Of a DNA stretch of 64,000 nt, positions 1 to 12,620 are shown piece after piece (position 1 is the first letter of the stretch; the number at the start of each line of letters is the position of its first letter). The notes beneath the pieces were generated by a model. That model made no database searches and had not been told where the DNA came from. It worked only from the letters and a program-made list of their open reading frames with translations. Source of the stretch: Macrotrachela quadricornifera. Lineage: Eukaryota > Rotifera > Eurotatoria > Philodinida > Philodinidae. The stretch covers positions 464,317 to 528,316 of the forward strand of contig JAJEKB010019993.1 of NCBI GenBank assembly GCA_022393335.1, written 5' to 3'. The position numbers and the translations under genes are program-made.

Positions 1-1740
1 CACACAAGTACCATTAGATAATTTTATATGAGTATCATTATTACAAAAATTAAGAGGTGTAGTAGAAAATGTTGAAAAGGTAGTCGTTGAAGTCAACGAT
101 TGAATGGTCATAGGCGTTGTAGCTTTCAAAAGAAGAAAAAAAGAATAGAAAAAGACAATAATGAAATAAAATTTCGAAATAAATACATTGATTGATGCCT
201 GTTATTACATATAGTCCAACTCCACTTGAATTTGTGGTAGTGCTGGGTGTTGAACTAATACTTGTAATTTCACTTGTTTGAGCAGCAGATGATGTAAGTT
301 CAAATGTAGTACCTTTATGGGAAAGAACAGTATGGCGTGAAAAGAATCATAAAAAAATAATTACTTTGAAAATAAAAATCAGTTATAATATATATTGGAC
401 TTGAGTTTGTAGAAGCTGATGTTTGAACAGTTATTTGAGATAGAGTGCCTAATATATATAATATATCAATGTAGATTATTAAAATTTCTACTATTCTTAT
501 AATAGAGGTATTTGTATTGTAAATTAAGAAGATTAGTTCCATTCAAATCAAGTTAAAGATCTCTTGACGAAACTAACATATTCAAAAATATACTCACTAT
601 TACCATATATAGACAAAGATATTTGAACCTTAAGGTATCTATCCATTGTGTAGCACACATATAATTCAAAATTTCAACAAAATTTACTTTTATTATTTCA
701 TCTTGGTTGAATAAGGACTAATCAAGTTTCTTTAAATTGAAGCTTTTGATATGAAAACATAGTATTTCTAGTACAGCTCGATGAATTATGTACACTATCA
801 ATATCTGAAACTCGAATATTTTTGTGCATGAACGTCAACAGATCCTCATATTTTAAAATTGTTAGGTTAGTGATGATACCTTCGATTTAACCAGAATATG
901 TCTAATCTTACTAACTTACAACACAAACATCGTCATTATTAGTAGTGTCAAATGGCATAGTATGTCTATATTATCGATTGTTAAAAGCTGTAGTTTTTAT
1001 TAATGGCTTATTGTCACAAGCTCAAAGGCTTTACAGGTTTCGTATATCAGTAAACTCTTTTTTCATATACTGATTGCCATTTGACAGAAATGGTAAGTTT
1101 AATGTGAGATGGACAAAAATTCTTATTCTACTTTTACAATATGTAAAAAATTTTGCTAATCGTGTTAGAAAATTAACAGTGATCAAAATTCATCAGATCA
1201 AGTTTTCAAGTAATAACGGCAAATATGATATCTATCAAAAGAGTTGGTCAGGTCATACGATCTTTGGTTGTGATTTAAACGGCTCAGTATATTATTTATA
1301 GTTTCTTATACGACTTGAATGACTGTCAGCATTATCTATGAATTATTGTTTTCAATACTGTATCTAATTGTTCCATGCAAATCAATTCAAGTTTATTTTA
1401 ATTCAAAATATTAAAAGAATTCTATCAAATTGACTTAATACTTATGAAACTTTAATCTATGACTTAGTAAGAGAATATCAAGCAAGAATGTATAGGAATA
1501 GTTTAAGAACAAAAGACACTTACTTGAGGAAGTAGTAGTAGTCGACGACGAATCATTTACAGCTCGTTTATCTCTGTGTCTATCATCGATACTTTTAATT
1601 AAATTTTTAAAAGTAATTTTCTTCGAACTATTGGTATCATTATGCACAGATTCATGATCATCATAGGAATATGTTGTTAATGTATAAACACCAATGATTA
1701 ATAAATAAATAAGCCAAAGTTTACTACGACTATTTCTCAT
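1..1740 (-). CDS. Secreted Ser/Thr-rich mucin-like protein, 5' part, runs off the left edge
   Basis: Unrecognised family. Exon 1 (1740-1524) starts with ATG and encodes a hydrophobic signal peptide (LWLIYLLIIGVYTL), then a charged stretch with a dibasic site (RDKRA), then a run of Ser and Thr. It ends at a good donor (GTAAGT). Further exons seen on the same strand are 448-401, 312-226 and 122 to the window edge. All begin after AG and keep one reading frame; all junctions are phase 1. They encode short Ser/Thr-rich blocks (SASTNSS, STTTNSS, TSTTTFSTFSTTP), the last followed by a Cys-containing segment (FCNNDTHIKLSNGTCV) that looks like the start of a folded domain. Donors of exons 448-401 and 312-226 are weak, so those ends are approximate, and an extra exon may hide in 449-1523. 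N-glycosylation sites (NDT, NGT) fit an extracellular protein. The secreted nature is well supported; the function is unknown. Confidence 0.6.
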
Positions 1741-4700
1741 GTTACTTGACTTAATATTTTAATATCCGAAATTATATGTCGTCATAATTTATAAAAAAAA
1801 ACCAGACATCACATGCAGTGAAACATAAAAAGCGACCAAAGCTTTTGATCCCTCCTATTGTTATAAAGGCAAATATTTTTATGGTTTGATGATGTGTATA
1901 TATGTAAAAGACTAATTTTGTGCTTTGCGTTTTAAATTCCTTATATTAAAATTAATGTGTCGTGTGAAATACTGCAAGAAAAGTCAAGAATTAATGTGTG
2001 AAAAGGAAGTAGTAGTCTTACTTTAAAAAATAAAAACAAATCATTATTTGTCCTTCGTTCTCTTTACTTTTTGAAAAAAAATATAAAAGAAAAAATCACG
2101 AATCATGACAACAAATTATAAGAAGTTTTTTTCCAGGTATGAAAGGTATATGTACATAAATGAGAAAAATCATGCACGTGTATACAGATGAATAAATATC
2201 ATACTCACTTAGGTTTTTCATAATAAAATATCTTAATAATTTCAAAATAAATTTCATTTATTTTGAATAATATTTGCCTTTTTACATGAATTGTTTCATT
2301 AATAATTTCACTAGAGAGGCAACAGAAATAAGAAGAAGATCAATTGAACGTTTTTCTACTTAGAAAAAACAAACAAGCAAACAGAAGAATAAGAGAGTAA
2401 AAAACAAACAAAATTAATCAAAAAGTTTTCTTCAAATTATTTCGTTATTCTATAAATTATTTAATTCAGTTTAAACTTACTAATAGATAACATTATACTA
2501 ATCGTGTCGTCTGTTACACAAAATAAATTTGTGCGTATTAAACTATTGATCATATCACTTAATCCTTTTTTGTAAATTTCCAAGAAATTCTTTTTATATT
2601 TATATAATGATAATGGTGAAATAACACTTTATTAAAAAAAAAATTATGTGAAAAGTTTTCTTTTTTCATTCTGCTTTTTTGTCTAAAATAACTTCACTTG
2701 TAAAAATTTTTGAATGTTTTTTTGTTTATATTTTGGTGGGTAAATTGGTAAAAAAATTGTTTAATTGTTATTGAATATACAATTAGTTCTGTCTATTTTA
2801 GTATAATATTTAGTGGTGTATATATTACGTCATTTATTTAAAATGATGAATTTCATCTTATTAAAGTTAAGAATAATCTTGATTATTAAATAATATCACA
2901 GATGCTTGCTATCAATATGGAATATTATAAGCAATGATAATAAATTATATCGCTCATAAACATTATTCTTATCTTTTATAATTGATTTGGCAACTATGGC
3001 AATATTTTTTTTTAATGATTGATATCTGATATTTACAATATCTCGAAAGTTATAATGCCTCAGTTCTATTACAGTTATAACATACTTCTGATTATTACTG
3101 TAGTTTGTTCGAATTATCCTATGTAGCATAATCATTAATAAACCTTTATCGATGTGAAATAAGCGGATCATGAAACCTAGAAGATAGATTTGAATGGACT
3201 GTGAATACTTACTATTACGATTTGTAGAGATGGAACCTATGTGAAAGTACTCTGGTGCATGTTTCTGAGCATCAACACGTAGATCTCTTCCTCTGATGTA
3301 TTTTTGTTAAAGGTTTCGATCTTATCTAAATCTATTTTATTAGTTTCTTATCGATAGATTTGAATTCAGGAGTGGAAGCAACACATATTATTGAAATAAC
3401 CAATAAAATGCAAAACAAAATAGAACATTGCCGAGATAATGATTTTGATAATAAATGAACAAATTGATGGTAATTAAGATAGTTAATTCATGTTTTGACA
3501 CAACATATAAATATTTAAAAAAAGTAAACAAAGAAGATGGAGACATTTGAACGTAAAAGATTATTTTGTTTAATCTTGGGGAAAGGTTTATGTAATCGCA
3601 CGTTTGGACCAATCCATTCAAGTTATGTATATCTTTCGTATACAGTAGAACTGTACATAATAAACTTATTAAATCACCTGATACAATTGGACGATTTAAG
3701 AGTAATAATACTTGCAGCTGATGGAATTGAATTAGTTATACTATCTTTATTTAATGTATCAACAACTGGACCACCGGAAGTGGATATAGAGTGTTATTGA
3801 CAGATATCGGAATATAAGAGTAATAATGGTAGAGAAATACGTGTATTTTGTAACCTATTCGTTTATGAATGTCTGATATGAAGATGGTTTTGGATATTTC
3901 TTCCTCAGTAGAAAAACTTACACATAACACGTTAGTGATGATAACTGACGAATGTTGAGAAAAGGTAAGATTGTATGCTTGCATCTGCATTTAGCTTGAA
4001 TGAGAGATGAGTAAGTCAAATCATACATAATGTCGATATTTTGTGAGCAATTTAAATTTACATTATACACTATTTACATTCGTTTTTATACGAGAAAATT
4101 TTTATCTTTCCATGCTTGTAGCTATACTATAAAAATGTGTTTATTAATGGGTTCTAATAAATCTGAATTAATATATTGTACTTATTTTGAAAGAGATGCT
4201 AGAGTATTATTAATGGATAATGTTGTTTCATTATTGATCTATCGTATCATTTATTTCAACTTGACGGTAAATGATGTACTTAAAATAATTACATTTCAGG
4301 ATGTAGTATGTAATACAACAAATGTGTCTAAATTAAAAATCTATTTTATTTGTTGAAATTAGAATATATTTTCCTACAAAAATACTAATAAAGTCCTATT
4401 AGAATTTTTACAAAACGTTAGAAAATAATTATTAAGATACAGTCATAAATTGATGTCAAGTATTGTATTCCGTTCAATTAATATGAATAGATAATCAAAT
4501 TGTGAGATTAGCAAACATGTCAAGTTAATGAATTGAGACTTAACTTGAAATATTGTACTTCATATTAATGACAAGACTTCGACTTACTATCAATAGTTTT
4601 TTTTAGATGAATCACATTATTTGATTTGTATGATATAAAAGCGGATCTTTAAAATTTTTTTTTTATATAGATAACAAATACTTAATTAATATAACTTAAC

Positions 4701-5937
4701 ACTAAATGTAAAACTATCTACTTGTAATGCTTCATGTTATACAATCCCGTTCATATAAAAGAATTAAGTTGTGACACATGCAATCGAATTAAACTATTTT
4801 CAAAATATACAAATCTTTCTGATATATTTTTTAAAAATATTTAAGATATTAAATAGACGCGATTGGAAGCATATCTAATTTTTTATAAAAAAACTCGATC
4901 AAATAATTGTATTCCATATTACCCATGAATGCACTATTTATAATTCATAAATCAATATTTTTAGTTTCTTTATAGAGCCTTACTCTAATCCTCTATGTCG
5001 TTTTCTTCCATCAATTTGTTTACACTCATATACACTTAAATTGTCAGTACATTTCGTTGTATTGTTCTTTTTTATAGTGTCATCATGCTTGATTTATATT
5101 GTTCAAAACTGTTTTCAATTACAAGAAATAAATGCGATCTCTAAACTGCGCTATTTCTTTGTTTTTCCCTCTTAATTGTAATATTTAAATCTCGTTTGTC
5201 CTTATTCATACGTAGCAGCTTTACTAGAAAGAAAAATTCTTCAAAAAATTAACACTCATTATATTTCACATTCAAAAAAAAAATAAAAAACTAAATTTAC
5301 TTTCAAACGATAAACATAATTATTCATATACGTATATATTGTATTGTTTGTTATCCTTACATATTTTTTCTTCATAATGATGTACTTTTGACCTCTTCTA
5401 TTTTTATAGAAATGTATCTTGAAATATTATTGATTAATATTAACTATATATCTGTTAAACATATCATTCTTGATATCTGTTTATCATCAATGTGTAGATG
5501 CTTAATGTTATATCGTTTAGATTAAATTTAGAATTGTTCAAAAAATGAGAAATGATATTTCTTAATTTCTAAGGTATTAAGAAAAAGAATAGATAAACAT
5601 AACTTCAATATAACATGATGAAAACATGCCATGATAAAAATTTTTTATAATTAATCCAATGGCCTTATAAAATATATAATGGATTTAATAAAATTTTCTT
5701 TGATTTGACAATGAAAATAGACAAAAATAATGATGGATGATTTATTTTCATTTTCATTATTGAAAATTACCTAGAGATGAAAAATACACATGATCTTTCA
5801 TATCTGAATTATTAGTTTTTTTTTTCCTTAATAAATAATATATCTTCTTATAATGAAATTTGCCTATATGATATAAATATGATCTTTTTTTTTAAATTCG
5901 ATGATCATTAATAGCACACACATATGATGTATACAAA
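1741..5937. other. Intergenic, 4.2 kb
   Basis: AT-rich DNA with many stops in all frames and no gene I can name. Between about 2900 and 4000 some short stretches on the minus strand look coding (see findings), but I could not join them into a gene. The rest (1741-2890 and 4360-5937) shows only homopolymer runs of A or T. Confidence 0.6.
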
Positions 5938-6341
5938 TTATCCCCATTTAAAAATCGAATCAATGTCATTTGGTCGAAAATCATTACCAACTGAATCATC
6001 ATAATATTTTGCTGAAACAGGATGTTTTAAAAAAATTTGACGTAATTTTTCCGCAGCTAATCGACATTCACGACTTGATGCACAATTTGTTAAAAATTTA
6101 TGACGAAAAGATTCTGCTTCTTGTAGCACTATAGATATAAGAAAAAGAAAAAAAAACAACATCAAATTAGAAATAATATATTTATTATTTTACCATCATG
6201 CCAACCAGGTTCATCTGGTACTGTCCATTCATGACCATGAACAACAATTCGTTGAGTATGAGGTCGACATTCAATATTGGGCAATTGAAGAATAAACAAA
6301 TAAGTGAAAATAATAAGTGATAAAAGATTGAATTTGGACAT
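5938..6341 (-). CDS. Small secreted protein, 112 aa, two exons
   Basis: Unrecognised family. Exon 1 is 6341-6194 and exon 2 is 6128-5938, joined in phase 1 across a 65-nt GT-AG intron; the sum is 339 nt including the stop. The protein starts MSKFNLLSLI, has a clear hydrophobic signal sequence and a probable cleavage after IEC (residue ~25). The mature part holds an aromatic segment (HGHEWTVPDEPGWHD), a short-spaced Cys pair (NCASSREC), an amphipathic middle, and ends ...IDSIFKWG. A C-terminal Gly after FKW could serve as an amide donor as in neuropeptide precursors, but no dibasic site precedes it, so a small secreted factor is equally likely. A polypyrimidine-AG acceptor lies 9 nt upstream of the ATG, which supports this start. 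Codon choice resembles the named genes nearby. Confidence 0.72.
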
Positions 6342-6359
6342 TGTCTAATGCTGAAATGA
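6342..6359 (-). promoter_or_regulatory. Splice acceptor 9 nt upstream of start codon
   Basis: On the minus strand a T-rich run ends in TTTCAG (AG at 6352-6351), then the leader CATTAGACA and the ATG at 6341. It could be a trans-splice (spliced-leader) acceptor or the end of a 5' UTR intron. Confidence 0.45.
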
Positions 6360-6913
6360 ATAAAAAATAAAAAAAGTGATTTTTTATAACCTGTTTCAAA
6401 CGAAATTTCATGTTGATTTAATGACAAGTACTGAAAAAAAAACCAAGAGTTGTCACAATACATAAAATCAAATGCGTAGTCAACAAATTTTTTTTCATAC
6501 ATCTATCCTTTTCAGATGTTTTTAATCATATTGAAAATAAACATTGAAAATTTTGCTTTATTAAAATCATATATATTCATTCCTGAAGAGAATAAACGAA
6601 TTCAAACATATACGTCATAAAATGTTTGTGTAATAGAACTTATATAAAAAATACTGACGAAATAATCTATTTTAGTTTAATTTTCTATCAAGGTTATAAA
6701 AACGAACTGTTTCTATAGCGACACAGAATCTTATTTTTTCTTAATCGAACTGATTCGCTCTTAGAGACGAAATGAAGCACAATAAATTTTCCTACCTTAT
6801 TAATAGTGTTGAATAAAATTTGTTCTCTTCGTGAGCAAAAAGAAAATATTCTCATATAAACTAAATTGAATAAAAACTAATCCTGTTTTACTCTGTATTT
6901 ACATGAATTTATA
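6342..6913. other. Intergenic
   Basis: About 570 bases between the small secreted gene and the MITE. I see no coding frame or repeat here. It should contain the promoter of the minus-strand secreted gene, but no clear TATA motif stands out from the AT-rich background. Confidence 0.5.
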
Positions 6914-7498
6914 CAGGATGACCCAAAAGTTAGGTAATCAAGAAAAAAAAATAATCTCATATCTCCATTACAGCTCGACAAAACGGGCTCATTTTTTTTT
7001 ACCAAGGATAGAGACATGTTCACACTGTAAATTTATACGAGTAAGGTTAGTGAGAACCTTTGTTACATATCACTATTGATCTCGACAAGAAAATTTTTAC
7101 CTGTCTATAGGTAGGAAATGAAAACAATATACTTAACATAGGTGCCCACTAATCTTCTCTGTATGGATTTGGAGCACGAGCATGTTTCTATATTTGGTAA
7201 AAAACAATCAACTCGTTAACTCGAGCAATAATGGGGATATTCTATTTTCTTTTTCGATAAAGTTACTTTTGTATCATCCCGTAAACTGTTTTTGTTTCCT
7301 ACCTATGGACAGGGAAAAATTTTCTTGTCGAGATCAATAGTGATATGTAACAAAGGATCTCACTAACCTAACTCGTATAAATTTACAGTGTGAACATGTC
7401 TCTATCCTTGGTAAAAAAAAATGAGCCCGTTTGGTAGAGCTGTAATGGAGATATGAGATTATTTTTTTTCTTGGTTATCTGACTTTTGGGTCACCCTG
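6914..7498. mobile_element. Foldback MITE with ~215-bp terminal inverted repeats, TA target duplication
   Basis: The left arm 6914-7129 and the right arm 7281-7498 are near-perfect reverse complements with only scattered mismatches. The tips are CAGGATGACCCAAAAGT and the complement of CAGGGTGACCCAAAAGT. TA flanks both ends (6912-6913 and 7499-7500). The ~150-bp centre has no open frame. TA duplication and length suggest a non-autonomous Tc1/mariner-superfamily element; that assignment is inference because no transposase is present. The high arm identity means either recent insertion or arm homogenisation. Confidence 0.85.
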
Positions 7499-7679
7499 TA
7501 TATGTCACATGAATAAATGATATATTATTCTACTTAATTCCCTTTCAAATGAACACTTGCATAACGAACAAAAATTTTTATTGAACTAGACAGAATATTA
7601 TCACATGTGATAATCATAAAAATAAAATAAAACATTCAGTTTGGTTTATTATATCTGACAAGAGAAATGACAAGTTCCT

Positions 7680-7732
7680 TTTTTCTCTCTTTCTCTTTCT
7701 TTCTCTCTCTCTCTTTCTCTCTCTCTCTCTTG
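7680..7732. repeat. CT/TTTCTC pyrimidine-rich simple repeat
   Basis: About 50 bases of almost pure T and C (TTTCTC, CTCTCT runs). This is a microsatellite by sequence. Confidence 0.85.
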
Positions 7733-9662
7733 TATGTTTTTTATCTGAATATTAAGATAAATAGTGAATATTTTGTTTTTTATAATTACAATTGACTGTT
7801 CTATTTCTTTTATCGCCTACTATTTTCCCAATGGAAGTAAAAATTTATATGTGTATAGGAAGGAATATGGGCTAGTTGCCCTTCCTTTCATGAACAACTA
7901 TAAAAATCAAATAAGCATACACAAACACACAATGATTTGACATTGTTGCACGATAAGAAAAAGGAATAAATAACGAGAATTTAACGAGGTCAATATATAC
8001 TTAAATTATAAAACAAGGACATAGTATCAAATATTGTCGTTTTATCTATTTATCAATTTCATATTTTAAAATACATAATAATACTAATAACTATTGATTA
8101 AAAATATACGTAATAAAAAGTAAATAATAGACTTGGAAAAAATACTGCCAATCTTCTTGTTCTATAAATATAAAACAAGTTCAATCGGAAAAGACCACTT
8201 AATATGAGGAAGGAAGTTAGATTTTTCATTGTTTATGAATTAAAATATAATCAATGCAATACAATTTAGGTAAGTTAAGTCCTATTAATCATTTCAAATA
8301 GTTTTCAAATAATAGAAAAGTAATAATACTCTTGTTTGAAACAATTTATATTTTATCTTATGCAAATATATCATTCCAATAAATAATAATAATAATTCAA
8401 AATAATTTAATATCGTAAATTATATTTGAAAATAAATATTCTCCTTCATTCTAATATTGATTTTCGAAGAGTATCAAATGAGTTTTACAGTTAAATAGAT
8501 TATTTACGATGATTTCACTTACTGTTTGATGATAATTCTATGTTAACGTGCTGAATGTTAAAATATTTCTCTTGAATAAATGAATAAAAAAAAAATAAAG
8601 TGTATTTCTCAGTGCAGCTATTCTTAAATAATTAACTTTCAATCTTCTAGTTTTATTTGATCTTCTTACGTCTATATTAAAAATAGAAAAAGCAGTTGTT
8701 AAATCGATTTATTTTAAATTAAAAAATTTTAATTAAAAGAATATTTTCCAGAACTTCAGCTTTTTATCAATTATTTGCATATGAATATTTATTTACAAAG
8801 GAGATTTTACAAAAAAATGAATATCTATATTATAAATAACATAATTATCTGAACAAAAGGTTCATTTCATAGATGAAACCATATGTTACATGTCATCGAG
8901 TACGTTAGATGTTATTTTTTTTACAGAGTACTACAAACGATAAGATAGTTCTATCTATTATTAACGAAAAAAACATGATAAGATTATACTTCATATAATG
9001 TCAAGTAGAGATGTTCAACTATCAAAATAAAACATCTCGTGCAAGTTTGTTTCTATTATTTCATGTAAAGTTTACATAGAAGGAACATGTTGAAGTTGAT
9101 CTTATAAATATATAAACATGATGTATAAGTCATGAGAAAATAAATTTATTTTATACTATATTTAGAATTTAAAAGAAAAATAATTATATTTTAGATTATA
9201 AAAATTATGGATAAATCAAATGAGTAATAAAGAAGACAAAAAAATGAAATGTTCTTTTAGAAATTGTTATAATATCATTGACAGATTAAACTTCTTGAAC
9301 TTTTTAAACTTATCATAAGAAAATATATAATAGAATTTAATGGATCATGAAAACTGTTAAATTTAGTATAACCAGTTTATTAATAAACAGATGTTGATCA
9401 ACGTTGATTAAATAAAAAAAAACGTCATCGATACTTCAATTGACATCTGTGATTATTTATTTAATAAATATTCATAAAAAAAAAATGAATTATTGATTGT
9501 TCAAAATATTTATTTACCAGTGAATGCCGTAAGTGTCATCATAATTAATGAAAATGATCTTAACGATATTAATACATATCGTGAATAACTTGTTTTTCAA
9601 ATATTCTTTAGTTTTCATCCAAAACTATATGACACTAGAGTGTTATTTCAATAATAGAAAAT
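7733..9662. other. Intergenic, no gene seen
   Basis: About 1.9 kb of AT-rich sequence with no frame of note, no intact repeat and no motif I can support. Confidence 0.55.
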
Positions 9663-10198
9663 TTGAATAATTTTTCTTTTTTTTATGTCGTAATAGAGAA
9701 AATGATGCTCGATTTTTCTGTGCTATTTGATCGCTCTTCAACTAATATCATAATAGTAAAATTTTGATAAGAACTATTTTTGCATACAACTTCACTAATA
9801 CTTGAGACAGATAAAATAGGCACGATTTTGCATTTCAGTTCCTTAAACACTTCATACGTTGTATCAAAAAAAGTAAAATATATCACAAGATACAACGTGA
9901 TAAACTCTGCAATCTATATAAGACTGCTTTTGTTAAATGTGTAGTTATTATTTCCAAGAAAAGCAAAATTCTGTGCGATTACGTCAAAAAGTATCTTCTT
10001 TTTTGCGTATTTCAAATGTAAAATATGCAAAACGTGATCATTTAATCTATCTCACATATCAGTGAAGTTGTATACAAAAATAGTTCTTATCAAAAATTTT
10101 ATTATTATGAGATTAGTTGAAGAGTGATCAAATAGCATAGAAAAATCAAGCATCATTTTTTCTATTACGACATAAAAAAAAAAGAAAATTTATTCAAG
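9663..10198. repeat. Inverted repeat, arms ~170 bp, diverged foldback element
   Basis: The left arm, about 9663-9836, is matched in reverse complement by about 10025-10198: for example TTATGTCGTAATAGA in the left against TCTATTACGACATAA in the right. The arms differ by scattered substitutions and small indels, so this is older than the element at 6914. The tips lie near TTGAATAA/TTATTCAA. I see no clear target duplication. It is probably a MITE remnant; the superfamily is not determinable. Confidence 0.7.
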
Positions 10199-10917
10199 CT
10201 TCCCACTAAGGAAATAAGATTTTGGCGTGTCCTACATAAATCAATTAATATACATTGGTTTCTAGTGTGATAAATCAATAGCGTAAATAGAATGATTAAA
10301 ACATAATTGAGCAAGATTTCTCTCTTCATAAACCAATACTTTCAGTAAAAATTGAAATTCACATTGATTACATACCAATCGAAAATCTGACTAGTCGATA
10401 TACTAGATCTATATTCGATATATAGTTCTAAACAGTTTCCGAACGTGCGAAGAAGCGAGCTAAAGTTATTATGAACGGTTGTAAAGTTGAATGATGAACG
10501 TACGGAGTTACTTACACTAAAGATAGTACAAAAACTTTTTCCAGTATTGAACCTGCATAAATTTCTCAATATTGTTACTAACAAAGATGGTCATATTAGT
10601 AACGAAATGCTTTTTTGGAATGATTCCTTAAAGTCACAAATGACTGTAATTATATTCCAAATATAGACAATTCAGTTGTCGCCATAGATGAGCAAATTGA
10701 CTATAGATCGTATTTAGTTTTGCTACAAGCATAAGTCTGTACCTGAAATTTGACAGATTTATTTGTTTTAGAACAATCAATTATTATTTGTTCTCCATCT
10801 GAAATTAGATAAATCGAATTCTATCCCATAATAAAGTATCACTATTCACATAAAATTAAATATAAAAAAACAAAACGATTAATTATAGATTTAGTAAAAA
10901 AAATTATGATGTCTATT
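10199..10917. other. Intergenic downstream of the ABHD gene
   Basis: About 720 bases. An 80-codon open frame on the minus strand (10342-10584) matches nothing I know and has no splice or start context. Nothing else is seen. Confidence 0.5.
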
Positions 10918-12620
10918 TTAATCGTGAAATATTGTAGTTGTTATTCGTGTATCTTCAGATGATAATGAACGAAAACCATGTGGTAAATCACTCAATATAT
11001 CACCCATAATTTCATGAAATTGTATTGATTTTTCCATGAAAAAGAAATGTGCTGCATTATGTATAATCTAAATAAATTTTCAAATAGATGATTATTTAAA
11101 AAAAAACAAACAAACTATTTCTTTTATAATAAATACTTTTATACATGTATTATGTGAACCACGTTGTTGAAGTATTTGTTGTGCAGCAGTATTATCAATA
11201 TTTGTACGTGATCCATATATAAATGCTATTGAAATTTCATCAGATATATTTTCAATACGAGATTGATTTATTTGAACAATTGGATGTTTCGCCCAACCAT
11301 ACCATGATGCTAATGCTTGAAAACCAATATCACCACTTTAAAAACAAAAATTGTTTTATTTTATTTTCAAATTGATTTTTTTCTTTGTAATAAATAAAAA
11401 TAAATAGTTTACCTAGCTGGTTGTACATTAACATGATATAAATACTCATAGAGTATATCAGATTTTTCATTAGAAGTACCAACTGGTGCTAGATATTTCC
11501 AACGTGGTGCAAATAATTTTAATAAAGGTAATCCTAAAATAATATATAAAATCAATATACATATAAAATTATTAGATTATAAAAACCTATATAAATTTAC
11601 AATTTTTTTCATAAACTTCTTCTGTTTCGTTCTTTATCTTACATTTCTTCGATAGTTTACCTAATGGTCCAAGATATCGAAATGCTGAAAATGATGTCCA
11701 TGTTTTTGTCGTATATGCTAATGATTTAATCCACCATGGTGTACTTAAATTTAATTGACTTTCATCTGGTTTTGGATTAAAACCCCAAGGATCAAGAAGA
11801 ATTAATTTTTTAATAAATTGTCCATATCTTATTGTATATAATGTTGATAAATAAGCTCCAAAACCATGTCCAACTAAAAAAAATTTTTCTTGTAAATTAA
11901 CAGCTATACGCCAATCTTCAATAGATTCAATAAATTTTAATTCAGCATTTAGTGAATTTTTTTGATCAAAATTTGGTCGTGATGAACGACCAAAACCAAG
12001 TATATCAAATATATAAAGTCGATGACGTGCACTTAAAAAATCAATATTTTCTATCCATATACCACTAGCACAACCAAAATCATGAATAAGTACAATTGGA
12101 ATTGTATCTTGTGGTGAATTTAAACTTCGAATTGTCCAAATTAAATTATCACCACTATAATGAATAATTATCTATTTAGAACATCTTGTCTTTTTAACTT
12201 ACCGAATATGTATATATTCACCATAATATTTATTTTTTAAACCTACAAAATATATCATTGAGAGAAAATATAAATTTAATTAAACTATTACCTTGATACA
12301 ATTGTTCTTCTGCATAAGTAAGCATATGTGGAGAAACCGATATAAAATTAAGTAAAAGACGTAAAATACTCCATGATGTTATATCAGTTCTATTAAAAGT
12401 ATATAAAATGAAAGGTTTTCTTTTGTTTTTATTATAGATATTTTTGAATAGATATTCACGTTGATGTAGTGGATGTTATTGAAAGCAATTGTTCACTTTG
12501 ATTTTTGATAAGATTTGTTCCTGTTTGAATGTCATGAGAAAAATATAATCGATCATAATCATATTGATCAATATAATCAGTTTCATTTTCTTCCGCAATA
12601 ATTGGCGCACTTTGTGTCAT
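10918..12620 (-). CDS. ABHD4/ABHD5 (CGI-58)-like alpha/beta hydrolase, nucleophile Ser replaced by Gly
   Basis: Seven exons: 12620-12460, 12389-12292, 12242-12203, 12154-11661, 11533-11413, 11335-11137 and 11067-10918. All join in phase and give 420 aa. The core matches the ABHD4/ABHD5 family: the N-terminal helix with AEEQLY, then an IWTIRS strand, LGFGRSSRP (residues ~152-160), the nucleophile-elbow strand LVGHGFGAYLS, DPWGFNPKPD, FIYGS...NID (acid region) and HNAAHFFF (His region). In active members the elbow is GxSxG, and in ABHD5 it is GxNxG. Here it reads G-H-G-F-G with Gly197 at the nucleophile place, so hydrolase activity is unlikely. The HxxxxD motif of the family reads HFFFME. By analogy with CGI-58 it may act as a non-catalytic lipid-droplet co-activator of ATGL, which is encoded at 33.6 kb. 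Exon 1 uses a GTGAAT donor, the least certain join. Confidence 0.9.

Noticed and set aside
10342..10584. 80-codon minus-strand frame downstream of the ABHD gene
   Set aside because: No homology, no upstream acceptor and no link to the ABHD exons, which end in a proper stop at 10918.
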